DNA of 64,000 bases from BJGO01 sp039810885 (GTDB taxonomy: Bacteria; Bacteroidota; Bacteroidia; Chitinophagales; UBA10324), in the NCBI GenBank assembly GCA_039810885.1, contig JBDHXV010000005.1, positions 15,925 to 79,924 on the forward strand, read 5' to 3'. Both the position numbers and the translations under genes were made by a program. The notes beneath the pieces were generated by a model that worked only from the letters and a program-made list of their open reading frames with translations, ran no database searches and had not been told where the DNA came from. Below are positions 1 through 10,123 of the stretch, piece after piece (the first letter of the stretch is position 1; the number at the start of each line of letters is the position of its first letter).

Positions 1-2
1 CA

Positions 3-3000
3 CGTGGCCCGTCAAAAATATTCAGCGGCGGTTTAGAATTAAATACCTCACACTTCTTAGATGGATTTGGCTATAAACTGGTTAACTTTAACATTAGCGG
101 ACCTATATATACCAAATACAAAAAGACAGATACCTCACAAGCAAAAATCGGATTCTTCTTCTCCGGAGAATATTTGGGAAATAAAGATGGCAGCCCCTCT
201 GCATTAGGTATTTGGCGTGTTAAAGACGATGTACTTACCACAATAAGACAAAATCCACTTATTCCCAATCCGAGTGGGTTTGGTTATTCTAACAGAGCAT
301 CGTTTGTGCATGCATCCGACTTGCAAAATGTTAAATCCCGCTTGAATGATCGAGATAACAATTTTCGTTTTGCTTCTAAGATTGATTTCCGCCTCACGGA
401 TTACATAAACGTTACTGTGGGAGGGAATGCCGACTTGCAATTCTCACGCATTGATTATGATGGCCTAAATTCAATGTTTAACTATTACAACAACGTACGC
501 CTCGATGAGCGTACTTATCGTGGATTTATTCGCTATACACAGCGTTTTAAAAACTCAATCACTGCTGAAAATAAATCAGCCTCGGTATTCCAAAATGCCT
601 TTTACAACATTCAACTTGACTATACACACTTCGTTCAAACCATTGATAATGACGTGTTGAAAAAGCCTTTTGATTACAGCTACTACGGCAAGTTTAAGAC
701 CTATAAAGCACCTCAATATTCTTATACTACAGATAGTATAATGACTCCGAATGGCTACAGACCAATCTCAGCAAACTACTTTACAGGTTATGCAGATACT
801 CTAGTAACCTATCAACCATCAGATTTGAACCCGGATTTATCCAATTACATAATTGACTACTATTCCTTATCCGGCAGCACTCCTATTGATGGAATCTATG
901 GATTAAACGGAAATTCCTCTCTTTACCGCAGTTTAAATACGATGTTGAATAATGGAGGATTATTCAACGGATTCTCCCCCAGTGATATTTATTCACTCTA
1001 TCGCGCATCAGGTTATACTCAAGGTGAAATTAGAAAGTTAACGAATGACCAATATCGCTTATCCTTCCAGGGCTCAGTGGATATTGTGCGCCCATCATCT
1101 ATTGGCGGAGAAAAAAACCGACACGCTCTGGAGTTTGGCTTTGAATATGAGCAGCGCGATGATCGAGGCTACAGAATATTCCCTACAGGCGGTATAGGAA
1201 TTTGGGGACTTGCGCGTCAACTCACCAATTCCCATTTAATCCTTGATAAGGATAATCCAATTATGGTTTACTCACAAGGAGGGGTGTTTATGGATACGGT
1301 AAATTACAACTATAAAAATGATGGCACTCAATCGTTCTTCGATTACAACCTTCGTAATAAAATAGGAGCCTCCCAATCAGAGTTTCTTGACATCAACAAT
1401 ATGGACCCATCCACTTTCAGCATAAATATGTTTAGCCCGGATGAATTGTTTAATAATGGTAACACGTACATTCAATATTGGGGATACGACTGGCGCGGAA
1501 ATCGCTTAAAGTCACAGCCCTCATTCTTCGACTTTTTCACAAAGAAAGAAACCGTAGATGGGCGCGAAATTTATACCAGGCCCATAGGCTCTTTCCGCCC
1601 CATTTATGCTGCTGCTTATATCCAAGATCGTTTCAACTTTAAAGACCTTGTATTCAATATCGGATTACGCATTGACCGCTACGATGCAAACCAAAAAGTA
1701 CTAAAAGACCAGTATTCTCTTTTCCCTATCCGCACCGTTGGGGATGTAACATCAATAAATGGTCAGGAAGTATCACATCCGGATAATATTGGTAAAAATT
1801 ATGTCGTCTATGTGAATAATGCTGAAAACCCAACATCTATACTGGGTTACCGTGATAAAGACACTTGGTATGATGCTACAGGTGCAGAAATTTCAGACCC
1901 CAAAATTATTGCACAAAATTCAGCAACGGGTCGCATAGAACCTTATTTAGCTGCGGGATACACTCGTAAATCAACCATAACGGAAGCCGGCTTTAAGGAC
2001 TATGACCCGCAGATTAATTTCTTGCCTCGCATTGCCTTTTCATTTCCAATATCTGATGAAGCATTATTCTTCGCTCACTACGATGTGTTACTTCAGCGCC
2101 CCTTCAATAACCGTTCAACACCATATAACTACGAATTTTGGCAACAGATTGCCGTAAACTCAAGATTTAATAATCCGGATTTATTACCCGAAAAAACAAT
2201 TGACTATCAAGTTGGATTCCAGCAAGCCATAAGCAAAACATCGGCACTAACTATATCGCTTACATACAAAGAATTAAAAAACATGGTGCAGGCACGTAAT
2301 ATTGTTTATGCCTTGCCTATTGATTATAAGACTTATGGCAATCTTGACTTCGGTACGGTAAAGTCGTTACAAATAATGTATGAAATGCGCCGCACTAAGA
2401 ATATTCGCATGGACTTCAATTACACCTTGCAATTTGCAGAAGGCACGGGGTCAAACTCAACATCAGCCGTCAATCTGATTAACTCAGGGCAACCTAACTT
2501 ACGCGCCATTATTCCGTTTAGCTACGATCAACGTCACACAATTAATGCAACGATTGACTATCGCTTCGGCGAAGGAAAAGACTATAATGGTCCGATAACC
2601 AAGAATGGCAAACAAATATTGAAGAATACCGGATTGAACACCATATTCCGTGTAGGTTCTGGAACACCTTATACTCGTCAGCAAAATCCTACACCGGAAG
2701 CTTTATTCGGAGTAGTAACACAATCTGCATTAAAAGGTAGCTTGAACGGCTCTCGTTTACCATACACTTTCAAGGTGGATATGCGCTTAGATCGAGATTT
2801 TATACTTACCACAAAAGATAATAAGAAAAAAGCATACATCAATGCTTTTGTATTAGTGCAAAATGTTCTAAATGCTAAAAATGTAGTTTCCGTTTATAGT
2901 TATACCGGCTCATCAACAGACGATGGGTATATCGCATCCGCTACAGGTCAGCAGTCTTTACAAGGAAAATTAGACGCTGAAGCTTATCAAGATTTATATC

Positions 3001-3074
3001 GCGTTAAATTGTTAAATCCAGGCAACTACACCATGCCACGTAGAATTTGGGCAGGTGTAGTTTTAAACTTCTAA
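3..3074 (+). CDS. TonB-dependent outer-membrane receptor, 5'-truncated by the window edge
   Basis: The frame is open from base 3, so the gene starts outside the window; only a TTG occurs near base 174 and the upstream codons still read as coherent beta-barrel sequence. About 1020 residues are visible. They are rich in aromatic-flanked alternating strands and contain the mid-barrel segment YIQDRFNFKDLVFNIGLRID, common in Bacteroidota TonB receptors. The protein ends in GVVLNF, with the terminal Phe that BamA-dependent barrels usually carry. The N-terminal carboxypeptidase-like domain, TonB box and most of the plug lie outside the window. The stop is 3 bp before the next gene, so the two are probably co-transcribed. 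A role as gated importer, or as outer-membrane anchor for the secreted neighbour, is inference; the substrate is unknown. Confidence 0.85.
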   Translation, partial: RGPSKIFSGGLELNTSHFLDGFGYKLVNFNISGPIYTKYKKTDTSQAKIGFFFSGEYLGNKDGSPSALGIWRVKDDVLTTIRQNPLIPNPSGFGYSNRASFVHASDLQNVKSRLNDRDNNFRFASKIDFRLTDYINVTVGGNADLQFSRIDYDGLNSMFNYYNNVRLDERTYRGFIRYTQRFKNSITAENKSASVFQNAFYNIQLDYTHFVQTIDNDVLKKPFDYSYYGKFKTYKAPQYSYTTDSIMTPNGYRPISANYFTGYADTLVTYQPSDLNPDLSNYIIDYYSLSGSTPIDGIYGLNGNSSLYRSLNTMLNNGGLFNGFSPSDIYSLYRASGYTQGEIRKLTNDQYRLSFQGSVDIVRPSSIGGEKNRHALEFGFEYEQRDDRGYRIFPTGGIGIWGLARQLTNSHLILDKDNPIMVYSQGGVFMDTVNYNYKNDGTQSFFDYNLRNKIGASQSEFLDINNMDPSTFSINMFSPDELFNNGNTYIQYWGYDWRGNRLKSQPSFFDFFTKKETVDGREIYTRPIGSFRPIYAAAYIQDRFNFKDLVFNIGLRIDRYDANQKVLKDQYSLFPIRTVGDVTSINGQEVSHPDNIGKNYVVYVNNAENPTSILGYRDKDTWYDATGAEISDPKIIAQNSATGRIEPYLAAGYTRKSTITEAGFKDYDPQINFLPRIAFSFPISDEALFFAHYDVLLQRPFNNRSTPYNYEFWQQIAVNSRFNNPDLLPEKTIDYQVGFQQAISKTSALTISLTYKELKNMVQARNIVYALPIDYKTYGNLDFGTVKSLQIMYEMRRTKNIRMDFNYTLQFAEGTGSNSTSAVNLINSGQPNLRAIIPFSYDQRHTINATIDYRFGEGKDYNGPITKNGKQILKNTGLNTIFRVGSGTPYTRQQNPTPEALFGVVTQSALKGSLNGSRLPYTFKVDMRLDRDFILTTKDNKKKAYINAFVLVQNVLNAKNVVSVYSYTGSSTDDGYIASATGQQSLQGKLDAEAYQDLYRVKLLNPGNYTMPRRIWAGVVLNF

Positions 3075-3077
3075 TAA

Positions 3078-6000
3078 ATGATTAAACTATCTGTTATGAG
3101 AATAAATTGGTTCACCTCCGCATCAGTAATCATTTTAGCGGGTTTGTGCTCTTTGAACACGTCAGCTAAAGAGTTGAGCGGGCTGCCGCACCGTAAGGAT
3201 GTGGGTGATCGCATTAGTGCCGGCGATTGTTCCCCCGCAACATCATCCATTGACTTAAATATCAATAACGTTCGTGCAAAAATTCAGAACGGCGGTGATA
3301 TGTGGTGGGACTTGGTAAATGTTGCTAAGTATGAGGTGCCAAAGGTTGAGCCCGGTCAAACACCGGCAAATTCGTTATTTGCAAGTGCTATATGGATTGG
3401 AGGCATTGACCAAAACAATCAGTTAAAGGTAGCTTGCCAAACCTATCGCCAAACGGGGAACGACTTTTTTCCAGGCCCCTTAGATGGAGTAGGTGGCACA
3501 ACCACTTCTGATATATGCAGCGCCTTTGATCGTCACTGGCAAGTATTAGGAGCAGAAATTGAAGAGGTCATTAACCTATGGGATACTAATGGAGGTGCTC
3601 CGCTTTCAGCCGATGCTATTCCTCAAAATATATTAAACTGGCCTGCACGAAATAATCCTTTTAATACCGTAGTTGGCAGCCGCAATATGGCTCCGTTCTT
3701 TGATCGTGATGAAGACGGAAACTACGACCCTACACAAGGCGATTACCCTATTATCGGTCAGAATAATTCAAACGTATATGCTGATCAGATGATATGGTGG
3801 GTTTACAATGATAACGGCAATATACACTCAGAAACAGGCGGCGAATCTATTGGAATTGAGATACAGGCATTAGCGTTTGCTTTTAAAACTTCAGATGAAG
3901 TAAACGACATGACCTTTTATAAATATCGCTTATTAAACAAATCCTTAACATCTATTTCAAACTGTTTTATGGGCCAATGGTGCGACCCGGATTTAGGTTG
4001 CCACCTCGATGACTATATCGGATGCGATACGGTTCAAGGTTTAGGTATTGTTTACAATGCAGACCCGGTAGATGAGGCTTGCGGCTCTGGAGGAGGTTAT
4101 GGAAACCAACCACCTTTAGTAGGTATTGATTACTTTCAAGGTCCATTAGATGAAAATGGTGTCGAGTTAGGAATGTCATATTTCCTATACTATAATAATG
4201 ACTTTACAGTAATGGGCAATCCCGAGAAAACATCCGACTACTACGGATACTTATCCGGAAAGTGGAAAGATGGTTCACCATATACCTATGGGGGTACTGC
4301 TTATGGAGGTACGACACCAACAAAATATGTTTTTCCAAGTAAACCAAGTATTAACAGCGGCTGGTCAGAGTGCTCTCAACAAAACACTGCCGCTGACCGT
4401 CGCTTTGTACAGAGTTCCGGACCATTCACTCTATTACCCGGAGCAAATAATGATATCATTGTAGGTGTTGTATGGGTGCGCCCTCCTATAGGCACTTATG
4501 CTCCCTGTCCAACTTTTGACTTACTATTAAAAGCCGATAATAAAGCTCAGGCACTCTTTGATTCCAACTTCAAGATTCTTGATGGACCTTCATCTCCTCA
4601 AGTTAAAATAGTGGAATTAGATAAAAAGCTCATTCTTGCCATTGAGGGATATAAAAATACTGAAGCCTATTCTCAGGCCGACCCTGTATTGAGAAAACTT
4701 AACATTAAAGACTCACTATTTAAGTTTGAAGGCTACCAGGTTTATCAACTAAAGAGCGCGTCTATATCCTTACAAGAGTTAAGCGATCCAACAAAAGCAC
4801 AGTTAATCTATCAGTGTGATATTAAGAATGGAATAAATAAATTAGTGAATTACGTCTATGACGCTACGATAGGCGATGAGGTGCCGGTTCTAAAAGTAAT
4901 AGGTAACGATGCCGGCATTAAACACACCTTTGAGATTACCACAAATTCATTTGCGATAACGGATAAAAGTTTAATTAATCATCAAACCTATTATTTCGCA
5001 GTAGTCCCTTATGCCTATAATGGTTTTGTGAATACAGAGATAACAGGATATCTCTTTAATGAGAATGGAGATAGCATTGCTCAAACGGTTACTACAAAAC
5101 AGAAACAACCGTATTTATCAAGCCGCTCAGTAAACATTGTCAAAGGAATACCGCACGTTACAGACCCTGAATTTTCGGGATTGAAACTAAACTCCAATTA
5201 TGGTGATGGTCCTGAAATCGTTCGCCAAGAAGGCAGAGGTAATGGTGGACTATTCGTTGACCTCACCTCCGAAAGCGTTAATGATATCCTTCTAAATGGG
5301 ATAGCAATTAATCCAAAGTATAAAAATGGTGCCGGTCCGGTATCTGTTAAAGTGTTTGATCCCAAATCTGTGCCTTCAGCCGATTTTGAATTAATGATTA
5401 AAGGCCCAACCGTTGGTTCAACGAACACCATGTCTGACACCTCAACTTGGGTATTGCAAATGAAAGATGGGAACACAGTATTATCTGAAAAAAACATCAG
5501 CGTGGGTAATGAACAACTCATACCCGACTGGGGCCTTTCCGTATATATACAACAAGTAAGTGCTCCGATATTATTTAGTGAACAGAAGTTTGTTATCGGG
5601 TGGGATATAACAGCAAAGGATAAAACAAAATCATGGCTTAGTGGGGTCCCAGATGTAGATGGAAACCCGTATTTTAATTGGATATTATCCGGAAGCTACA
5701 AGCATCAGGGCACCGTTATGTTAAATCTTACAAGCGATTATTCATACACGTCCGTGAGCGGGGTAACTCAATTTGAAGACCCATCTGCACAATACGAAGA
5801 GATTGCAAACCGCACAATTGCGCCTTATCGCTTCTGCTCTCAAAACATATATTACGGCCCCATTTTAAACAATGCTGCTGCTCGCTCTCAAAACGTACTT
5901 ACCGACTTGCCAAGCATTAATTTGGTATTTACTCCAGATAAATCTAAATGGACTCGTTGCGTAGTCATCGAAACTTGCCCGGAAATAGCACTGAGCGAAG

Positions 6001-6905
6001 GAGGTGTACCTAAAATGGCTGTACGTCATGGACGTTCAGTAGATCAAAATGGTATTCCTTCATCCGACCCGAACGATATCGGAATGGGCTGGTTCCCGGG
6101 TTATGCAATAGATCCGGAAACAGGAATGCGGTTAAACGTAATGTTCGGTGAAGATTCATGGCAGATTGATCAAAACGGCCGCGATATGATATGGAACCCA
6201 ACGGCTAATTTCTTTACACCTTCCGGAGAAGCTATATTCGGCGGTCGCCACTGGATTTATGTCATGAAAACTCAATATGATGAGTGTGCTTATATCAAGA
6301 GCCAACTTTTATTAGCTTCCGGCACAACATCAGTTCCGGTATCTGCTGGATTAGCTGTTTACAAAACAGTAGCTTGGGTTGCCCAACCCATGTTAGAGCA
6401 AGAAAAGAAATTCTTACCACTAACACAAGGGCTAATACCTACAGAAACCACAGTTAGAATTCGTATGAATCGCCCTTATGAAAAATATCAAGCAGGCGAT
6501 ATTATCAATGAAACTAAACCCCGCTATACTTTCAATACTGCAAATATTGCGGCAGTTAAAAATGATTTAGTTATAGCAAAGACAGCCTTAGATACAATAA
6601 AGGTTATTCCAAATCCATATTATGCATACTCCGGGTACGAACGAAATCAGATTGATAACCGTGTAAAAATTGCAAACCTTCCTCAAAAGTGCACCATAAC
6701 GATTTATTCATTGGATGGTACCCTTATTCGACGCTACAATCGTGATGATAATTCATCAACATCGCTCGATTGGGATTTGAAAAATACTGCCGGTGTTCCT
6801 ATTGCAAGCGGTATGTATCTTATACATATTAATGCTGAAGGCATTGGAGAAAAAACATTAAAATGGTTTGGCGTTACACGACCAATAGATCTTGACTCAT
6901 TCTAA
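3078..6905 (+). CDS. Large secreted protein with T9SS-like C-terminal domain
   Basis: This 1275-residue protein has an N-terminal signal peptide (hydrophobic ASVIILAGLCSLNTSA). A second ATG at 3096 (MRINWF) gives a more typical signal peptide and may be the true start. The body is beta-rich, with FDRDEDGNYDPTQGDYP near residues 210-230, which resembles a calcium-binding segment. The last ~90 residues (IKVIPNPYYAYSGYE, IYSLDGTLIRRY, IASGMYLIHI) match the pattern of T9SS type-A sorting domains (NP, then a G-x-Y strand), but with an extra tail WFGVTRPIDLDSF. No catalytic domain is recognisable. It sits between a TonB receptor and a PorV-like protein, which fits a surface-exposed or secreted protein handled by the type IX route. 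The function is unknown. Confidence 0.75.
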   Translation: MIKLSVMRINWFTSASVIILAGLCSLNTSAKELSGLPHRKDVGDRISAGDCSPATSSIDLNINNVRAKIQNGGDMWWDLVNVAKYEVPKVEPGQTPANSLFASAIWIGGIDQNNQLKVACQTYRQTGNDFFPGPLDGVGGTTTSDICSAFDRHWQVLGAEIEEVINLWDTNGGAPLSADAIPQNILNWPARNNPFNTVVGSRNMAPFFDRDEDGNYDPTQGDYPIIGQNNSNVYADQMIWWVYNDNGNIHSETGGESIGIEIQALAFAFKTSDEVNDMTFYKYRLLNKSLTSISNCFMGQWCDPDLGCHLDDYIGCDTVQGLGIVYNADPVDEACGSGGGYGNQPPLVGIDYFQGPLDENGVELGMSYFLYYNNDFTVMGNPEKTSDYYGYLSGKWKDGSPYTYGGTAYGGTTPTKYVFPSKPSINSGWSECSQQNTAADRRFVQSSGPFTLLPGANNDIIVGVVWVRPPIGTYAPCPTFDLLLKADNKAQALFDSNFKILDGPSSPQVKIVELDKKLILAIEGYKNTEAYSQADPVLRKLNIKDSLFKFEGYQVYQLKSASISLQELSDPTKAQLIYQCDIKNGINKLVNYVYDATIGDEVPVLKVIGNDAGIKHTFEITTNSFAITDKSLINHQTYYFAVVPYAYNGFVNTEITGYLFNENGDSIAQTVTTKQKQPYLSSRSVNIVKGIPHVTDPEFSGLKLNSNYGDGPEIVRQEGRGNGGLFVDLTSESVNDILLNGIAINPKYKNGAGPVSVKVFDPKSVPSADFELMIKGPTVGSTNTMSDTSTWVLQMKDGNTVLSEKNISVGNEQLIPDWGLSVYIQQVSAPILFSEQKFVIGWDITAKDKTKSWLSGVPDVDGNPYFNWILSGSYKHQGTVMLNLTSDYSYTSVSGVTQFEDPSAQYEEIANRTIAPYRFCSQNIYYGPILNNAAARSQNVLTDLPSINLVFTPDKSKWTRCVVIETCPEIALSEGGVPKMAVRHGRSVDQNGIPSSDPNDIGMGWFPGYAIDPETGMRLNVMFGEDSWQIDQNGRDMIWNPTANFFTPSGEAIFGGRHWIYVMKTQYDECAYIKSQLLLASGTTSVPVSAGLAVYKTVAWVAQPMLEQEKKFLPLTQGLIPTETTVRIRMNRPYEKYQAGDIINETKPRYTFNTANIAAVKNDLVIAKTALDTIKVIPNPYYAYSGYERNQIDNRVKIANLPQKCTITIYSLDGTLIRRYNRDDNSSTSLDWDLKNTAGVPIASGMYLIHINAEGIGEKTLKWFGVTRPIDLDSF

Positions 6906-6929
6906 CCCTTTAATTGAAAATCTGAAATT

Positions 6930-7991
6930 ATGAAAAGACTTTTAGTCCTAATCTTAATCGTTTTAAACCTATCGGCATTTGCCGGTAATAAAGACCGCGC
7001 TGGCCAGGCCGGTGCGTATGAGTTGCTTATTAATCCTTGGGGGCGCAGCAGTGGTTGGAATGGGTTAAACACCTCCACCGTTAGAGGATTTGAAGCCATG
7101 AACCAAAATGTAGCCGGCTTAGCATTTACTAAAAAGACCGAAATAGGCTTTGCACATAGCAACTATTTAGTAGGCACGGGGATCAATATTAATGCCTTAG
7201 GGTTTTCGCAGTCTGTTGGTAAATCAGGTGGCGTGTTAGGTGTCTCTATCATGTCCATGACATTTGGCGAGATCCCTGTAACAACTACTCAAAACCCGGA
7301 AGGGGGCATAGGGGTATATAAGCCTCAGTTTTTAAATATTGCATTAGCCTACTCAAAAATATTTTCAAGAAGCATATACGGAGGGTTTGTTGTACGCGGA
7401 ATATCAGAGTCCGTATCTAATATTCAAGCTACAGGCTTATCTCTAGATGCGGGTATTCAATACCAAACCGGCACGAAGAAAGACCCTGAAAAAATAAAGT
7501 TTGGCATTGCATTACGGAACATTGGAACCCCAATGCGATATCACGGAGATGCTCTTTCATTTAGAGGAACAGCACCTGAAGGAAATTACCCTTTAACTAT
7601 TGAAAAACGCTCTCAACAATTTGAGTTACCCTCGATGTTAAACATCGGACTTTCTTATGATTTCAAATTTGGAGCAGGTGAAGGAAGCGACCAAAGTCAA
7701 CGCCTTACGCTTGCCGGTAACTTCACATCAAATTCATTCTATCGGGATCAAATCGGCGCCGGATTAGAATATGCCTTCAAAGAACAGTTTATGATTCGTG
7801 GTGGGTACAATTATCAGCAAGGATTGATGAGTTCAAAAGATAGAAGCACAGCATTTACCGGCCTTAGCGGTGGAGTTTCTATAGAACTACCAATGAAAAA
7901 GGGAGGACCAAGTGCTGCATTTGACTATTCTTATCGTACTAGCAAACCATGGGGCGGTACACACACCATAGGTGTACGAATTCTGCTTTAA
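6930..7991 (+). CDS. PorV/PorQ-family outer-membrane protein
   Basis: 353 residues with a clear signal peptide (MKRLLVLILIVLNLSAFA) followed by a beta-barrel. The early AMNQNVAGLAF segment corresponds to the NPAGLA-type motif near the N-terminus of the PorV/PorQ (UPF0164) family. Later strands (LNIGLSYDFKFG, IRGGYNYQQGLMSS, HTIGVRILL) are typical of a 14-strand barrel of the FadL fold. PorV in known type IX systems shuttles cargo from the translocon to the attachment complex. This copy lies 24 bp after a large protein with a T9SS-like tail, so a dedicated partner role is a reasonable inference. It is followed by a strong terminator that ends the three-gene unit. Confidence 0.8.
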   Translation: MKRLLVLILIVLNLSAFAGNKDRAGQAGAYELLINPWGRSSGWNGLNTSTVRGFEAMNQNVAGLAFTKKTEIGFAHSNYLVGTGININALGFSQSVGKSGGVLGVSIMSMTFGEIPVTTTQNPEGGIGVYKPQFLNIALAYSKIFSRSIYGGFVVRGISESVSNIQATGLSLDAGIQYQTGTKKDPEKIKFGIALRNIGTPMRYHGDALSFRGTAPEGNYPLTIEKRSQQFELPSMLNIGLSYDFKFGAGEGSDQSQRLTLAGNFTSNSFYRDQIGAGLEYAFKEQFMIRGGYNYQQGLMSSKDRSTAFTGLSGGVSIELPMKKGGPSAAFDYSYRTSKPWGGTHTIGVRILL

Positions 7992-8016
7992 TTAATACCT
8001 CAATTAATCAAGATAG

Positions 8017-8047
8017 AAACGCTTTCGCGAGAGAGCGTTTTTTATTT
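8017..8047 (+). terminator. Rho-independent terminator after the PorV-like gene
   Basis: A 7-bp stem AAACGCT/AGCGTTT (8017-8023 with 8034-8040) around a short loop, followed by a T-rich run. It separates the envelope module from greA. Confidence 0.8.
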
Positions 8048-8070
8048 TTTTAAAATCAATCAAATTTAAT

Positions 8071-8553
8071 ATGGCGAATATCCAATACTTCACACCGGAA
8101 GGCCTCGAAAAGTTAAAACAAGAGCTGAACGAGATGAAAACAAAAGGACGGGCAGACATCGCAAGGGCAATTGCCGAAGCTCGCGATAAAGGCGATTTAT
8201 CGGAAAATGCAGAATATGATGCGGCAAAAGATGCTCAAGGCATGTTGGAAATGAAAATTGCACAGTTGGAAACAACTCTAGCGCAGGCGCGGATTATTGA
8301 TAAGAGTAAAATGGACGCATCCAAAATAATGATTTTGTCCACGGTTAAAGTTAAGAATCTAAACACTAAAACTAACGCACAATTCATTCTAGTATCTGAA
8401 AATGAAGCCAATATTAAAATAGGTAAGATATCCGTGAGTTCTCCAATTGGTAAGGGTTTGTTAGGTAAAATGGTAGGTGAGATTGCAGAAATAATGGTTC
8501 CTGCCGGAACAATAAGATTCGAGATACTTGAAATCTCATTTGAATCCATGTAA
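8071..8553 (+). CDS. greA: Transcription elongation factor GreA
   Basis: 160 residues, the usual GreA length. The N-terminal coiled coil carries the signature GDLSENAEYDAAKDAQ (about residues 41-56), with the acidic tip that enters the RNA polymerase secondary channel and stimulates cleavage of backtracked transcripts. The C-terminal FKBP-like domain shows the usual SPIGKGLLGK and GEIAEIMVPAG. The gene follows a terminator and precedes the suf promoter, so it is probably monocistronic. Confidence 0.96.
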   Translation: MANIQYFTPEGLEKLKQELNEMKTKGRADIARAIAEARDKGDLSENAEYDAAKDAQGMLEMKIAQLETTLAQARIIDKSKMDASKIMILSTVKVKNLNTKTNAQFILVSENEANIKIGKISVSSPIGKGLLGKMVGEIAEIMVPAGTIRFEILEISFESM

Positions 8554-8586
8554 CCCGGCCGCCTCTAAATATTTCCACTACAATGA

Positions 8587-8617
8587 TTGGCTGATTTCAA
8601 ACATTATCTTACTTTTG
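8587..8617 (+). promoter_or_regulatory. Bacteroidota-type promoter of the suf operon
   Basis: TTGG at 8587-8590 (-33 type) and TACTTTTG at 8610-8617 (matches TAnnTTTG) are separated by 19 bp, close to the spacing known for the primary sigma factor of this phylum. The sufB ATG lies 38 bp downstream. I see no clear IscR- or Fur-like operator. Confidence 0.55.
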
Positions 8618-8655
8618 TGTTTTAGAATTTGTCTAAATAAGCAACCTAACTCGCT

Positions 8656-10104
8656 ATGGCTGATAAACAAGATGATGTATTAAATGAGTTAACGCAAAAC
8701 GATTACAAATACGGTTTCGTTTCAGATCTTGAACAAGAATTTGCTCCTAAAGGATTAAACGAAGACATTGTTCGATTTATATCCAAGAAAAAAAATGAAC
8801 CTGAATTTTTATTAGCGTGGCGATTAAAGGCATTTCGTCACTGGTTAACTTTAAAAGAACCGACTTGGGCCAAGATTAAACACCCGCCTATTGATTATCA
8901 GGATTATTACTATTATGCGGCGCCAAAACCTAAGAAAAAGTTAAATAGCCTTGACGAACTTGATCCGGAGATTAAAAGCACATTTGATAAGTTAGGCATT
9001 TCGCTTGAAGAACAAATGGCACTTGCCGGAGTAGCTGTAGATGCTGTTATAGATAGTGTTAGTGTTAAAACTACATTTAAAGATAAACTCAATGCCTTAG
9101 GCATTATCTTTTGCTCCTTCACCGAGGCCATTCATCAACATCCTGAACTTATTAAGAAATATATTGGATCGGTAGTCCCCATTACTGATAACTATTTCGC
9201 TGCTCTGAATTCTGCTGTATTCAGTGATGGCTCATTCGTCTATATTCCTAAAGGCGTGCGTTGTCCTATGGAACTCTCTACGCACTTTAGAATTAATGCG
9301 GCGAATACTGGACAATTTGAACGCACCCTGATTATTGCTGATGAAGGCAGCTATGTAAGCTATCTCGAAGGTTGTACCGCGCCGATGCGTGACGAAAATC
9401 AATTACACGCTGCCGTTGTAGAATTAGTAGCAATGGAAAATGCCGAGATTAAATATTCGACCGTTCAGAATTGGTATCCGGGAGATAAAGAGGGTAACGG
9501 GGGCATATATAATTTCGTTACGAAGCGAGGTATTTGCTCAGGAAGAAAGTCGCGTATATCATGGACTCAAGTAGAAACAGGATCAGCAATAACATGGAAA
9601 TACCCTAGTGTAATATTGAAAGGAGAAGAATCTGTCGGCGAATTTTATTCTGTGGCTGTAACTAATAATTTACAACAGGCCGACACAGGGACTAAAATGA
9701 TACACTTAGGGAAAAATACAAAGAGCCGTATAGTTTCTAAAGGGATCAGTGCGGGTAGGAGTCAGAATAGCTATCGCGGCTTAGTACGTATGGGGAAACA
9801 TGCGGATCACGCACATAACTTTTCTCAATGTGATTCACTCCTAATGACCGATGAATGTGGCGCACATACCTTCCCATACATTGATGTGCAAAACCCTACA
9901 GCACGTGTTGAACATGAAGCAACTACAAGTAAGATAGGAGAAGATATTTTATTTTATTGCAATCAACGCGGCATTGGAAATGAAGCGGCAGTAAATCTTA
10001 TAGTGAACGGGTATTGCAGAGAAGTTTTTAATCAATTGCCAATGGAATTTGCTGTCGAAGCGCAAAAACTACTTGCTGTAAGCTTAGAAGGCTCTGTTGG
10101 CTAA
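8656..10104 (+). CDS. sufB: Fe-S cluster assembly scaffold subunit SufB
   Basis: 482 residues, full length. It has the SufB landmarks SDGSFVYIPKGVRCPMELST, YVSYLEGCTAP, GICSGRKSRISWTQVETGSA and the C-terminal ARVEHEATTSKIGEDILFYC, ending with the DILFYCNQRGI block that carries the conserved Cys. SufB forms the SufBC2D scaffold on which Fe-S clusters are built in the cytoplasm. It is the first gene of a five-gene suf cluster plus a DUF59 gene, all on one strand with gaps of 20 bp or less. Confidence 0.97.
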   Translation: MADKQDDVLNELTQNDYKYGFVSDLEQEFAPKGLNEDIVRFISKKKNEPEFLLAWRLKAFRHWLTLKEPTWAKIKHPPIDYQDYYYYAAPKPKKKLNSLDELDPEIKSTFDKLGISLEEQMALAGVAVDAVIDSVSVKTTFKDKLNALGIIFCSFTEAIHQHPELIKKYIGSVVPITDNYFAALNSAVFSDGSFVYIPKGVRCPMELSTHFRINAANTGQFERTLIIADEGSYVSYLEGCTAPMRDENQLHAAVVELVAMENAEIKYSTVQNWYPGDKEGNGGIYNFVTKRGICSGRKSRISWTQVETGSAITWKYPSVILKGEESVGEFYSVAVTNNLQQADTGTKMIHLGKNTKSRIVSKGISAGRSQNSYRGLVRMGKHADHAHNFSQCDSLLMTDECGAHTFPYIDVQNPTARVEHEATTSKIGEDILFYCNQRGIGNEAAVNLIVNGYCREVFNQLPMEFAVEAQKLLAVSLEGSVG

Positions 10105-10123
10105 TATTTTAATTTAACATAAT

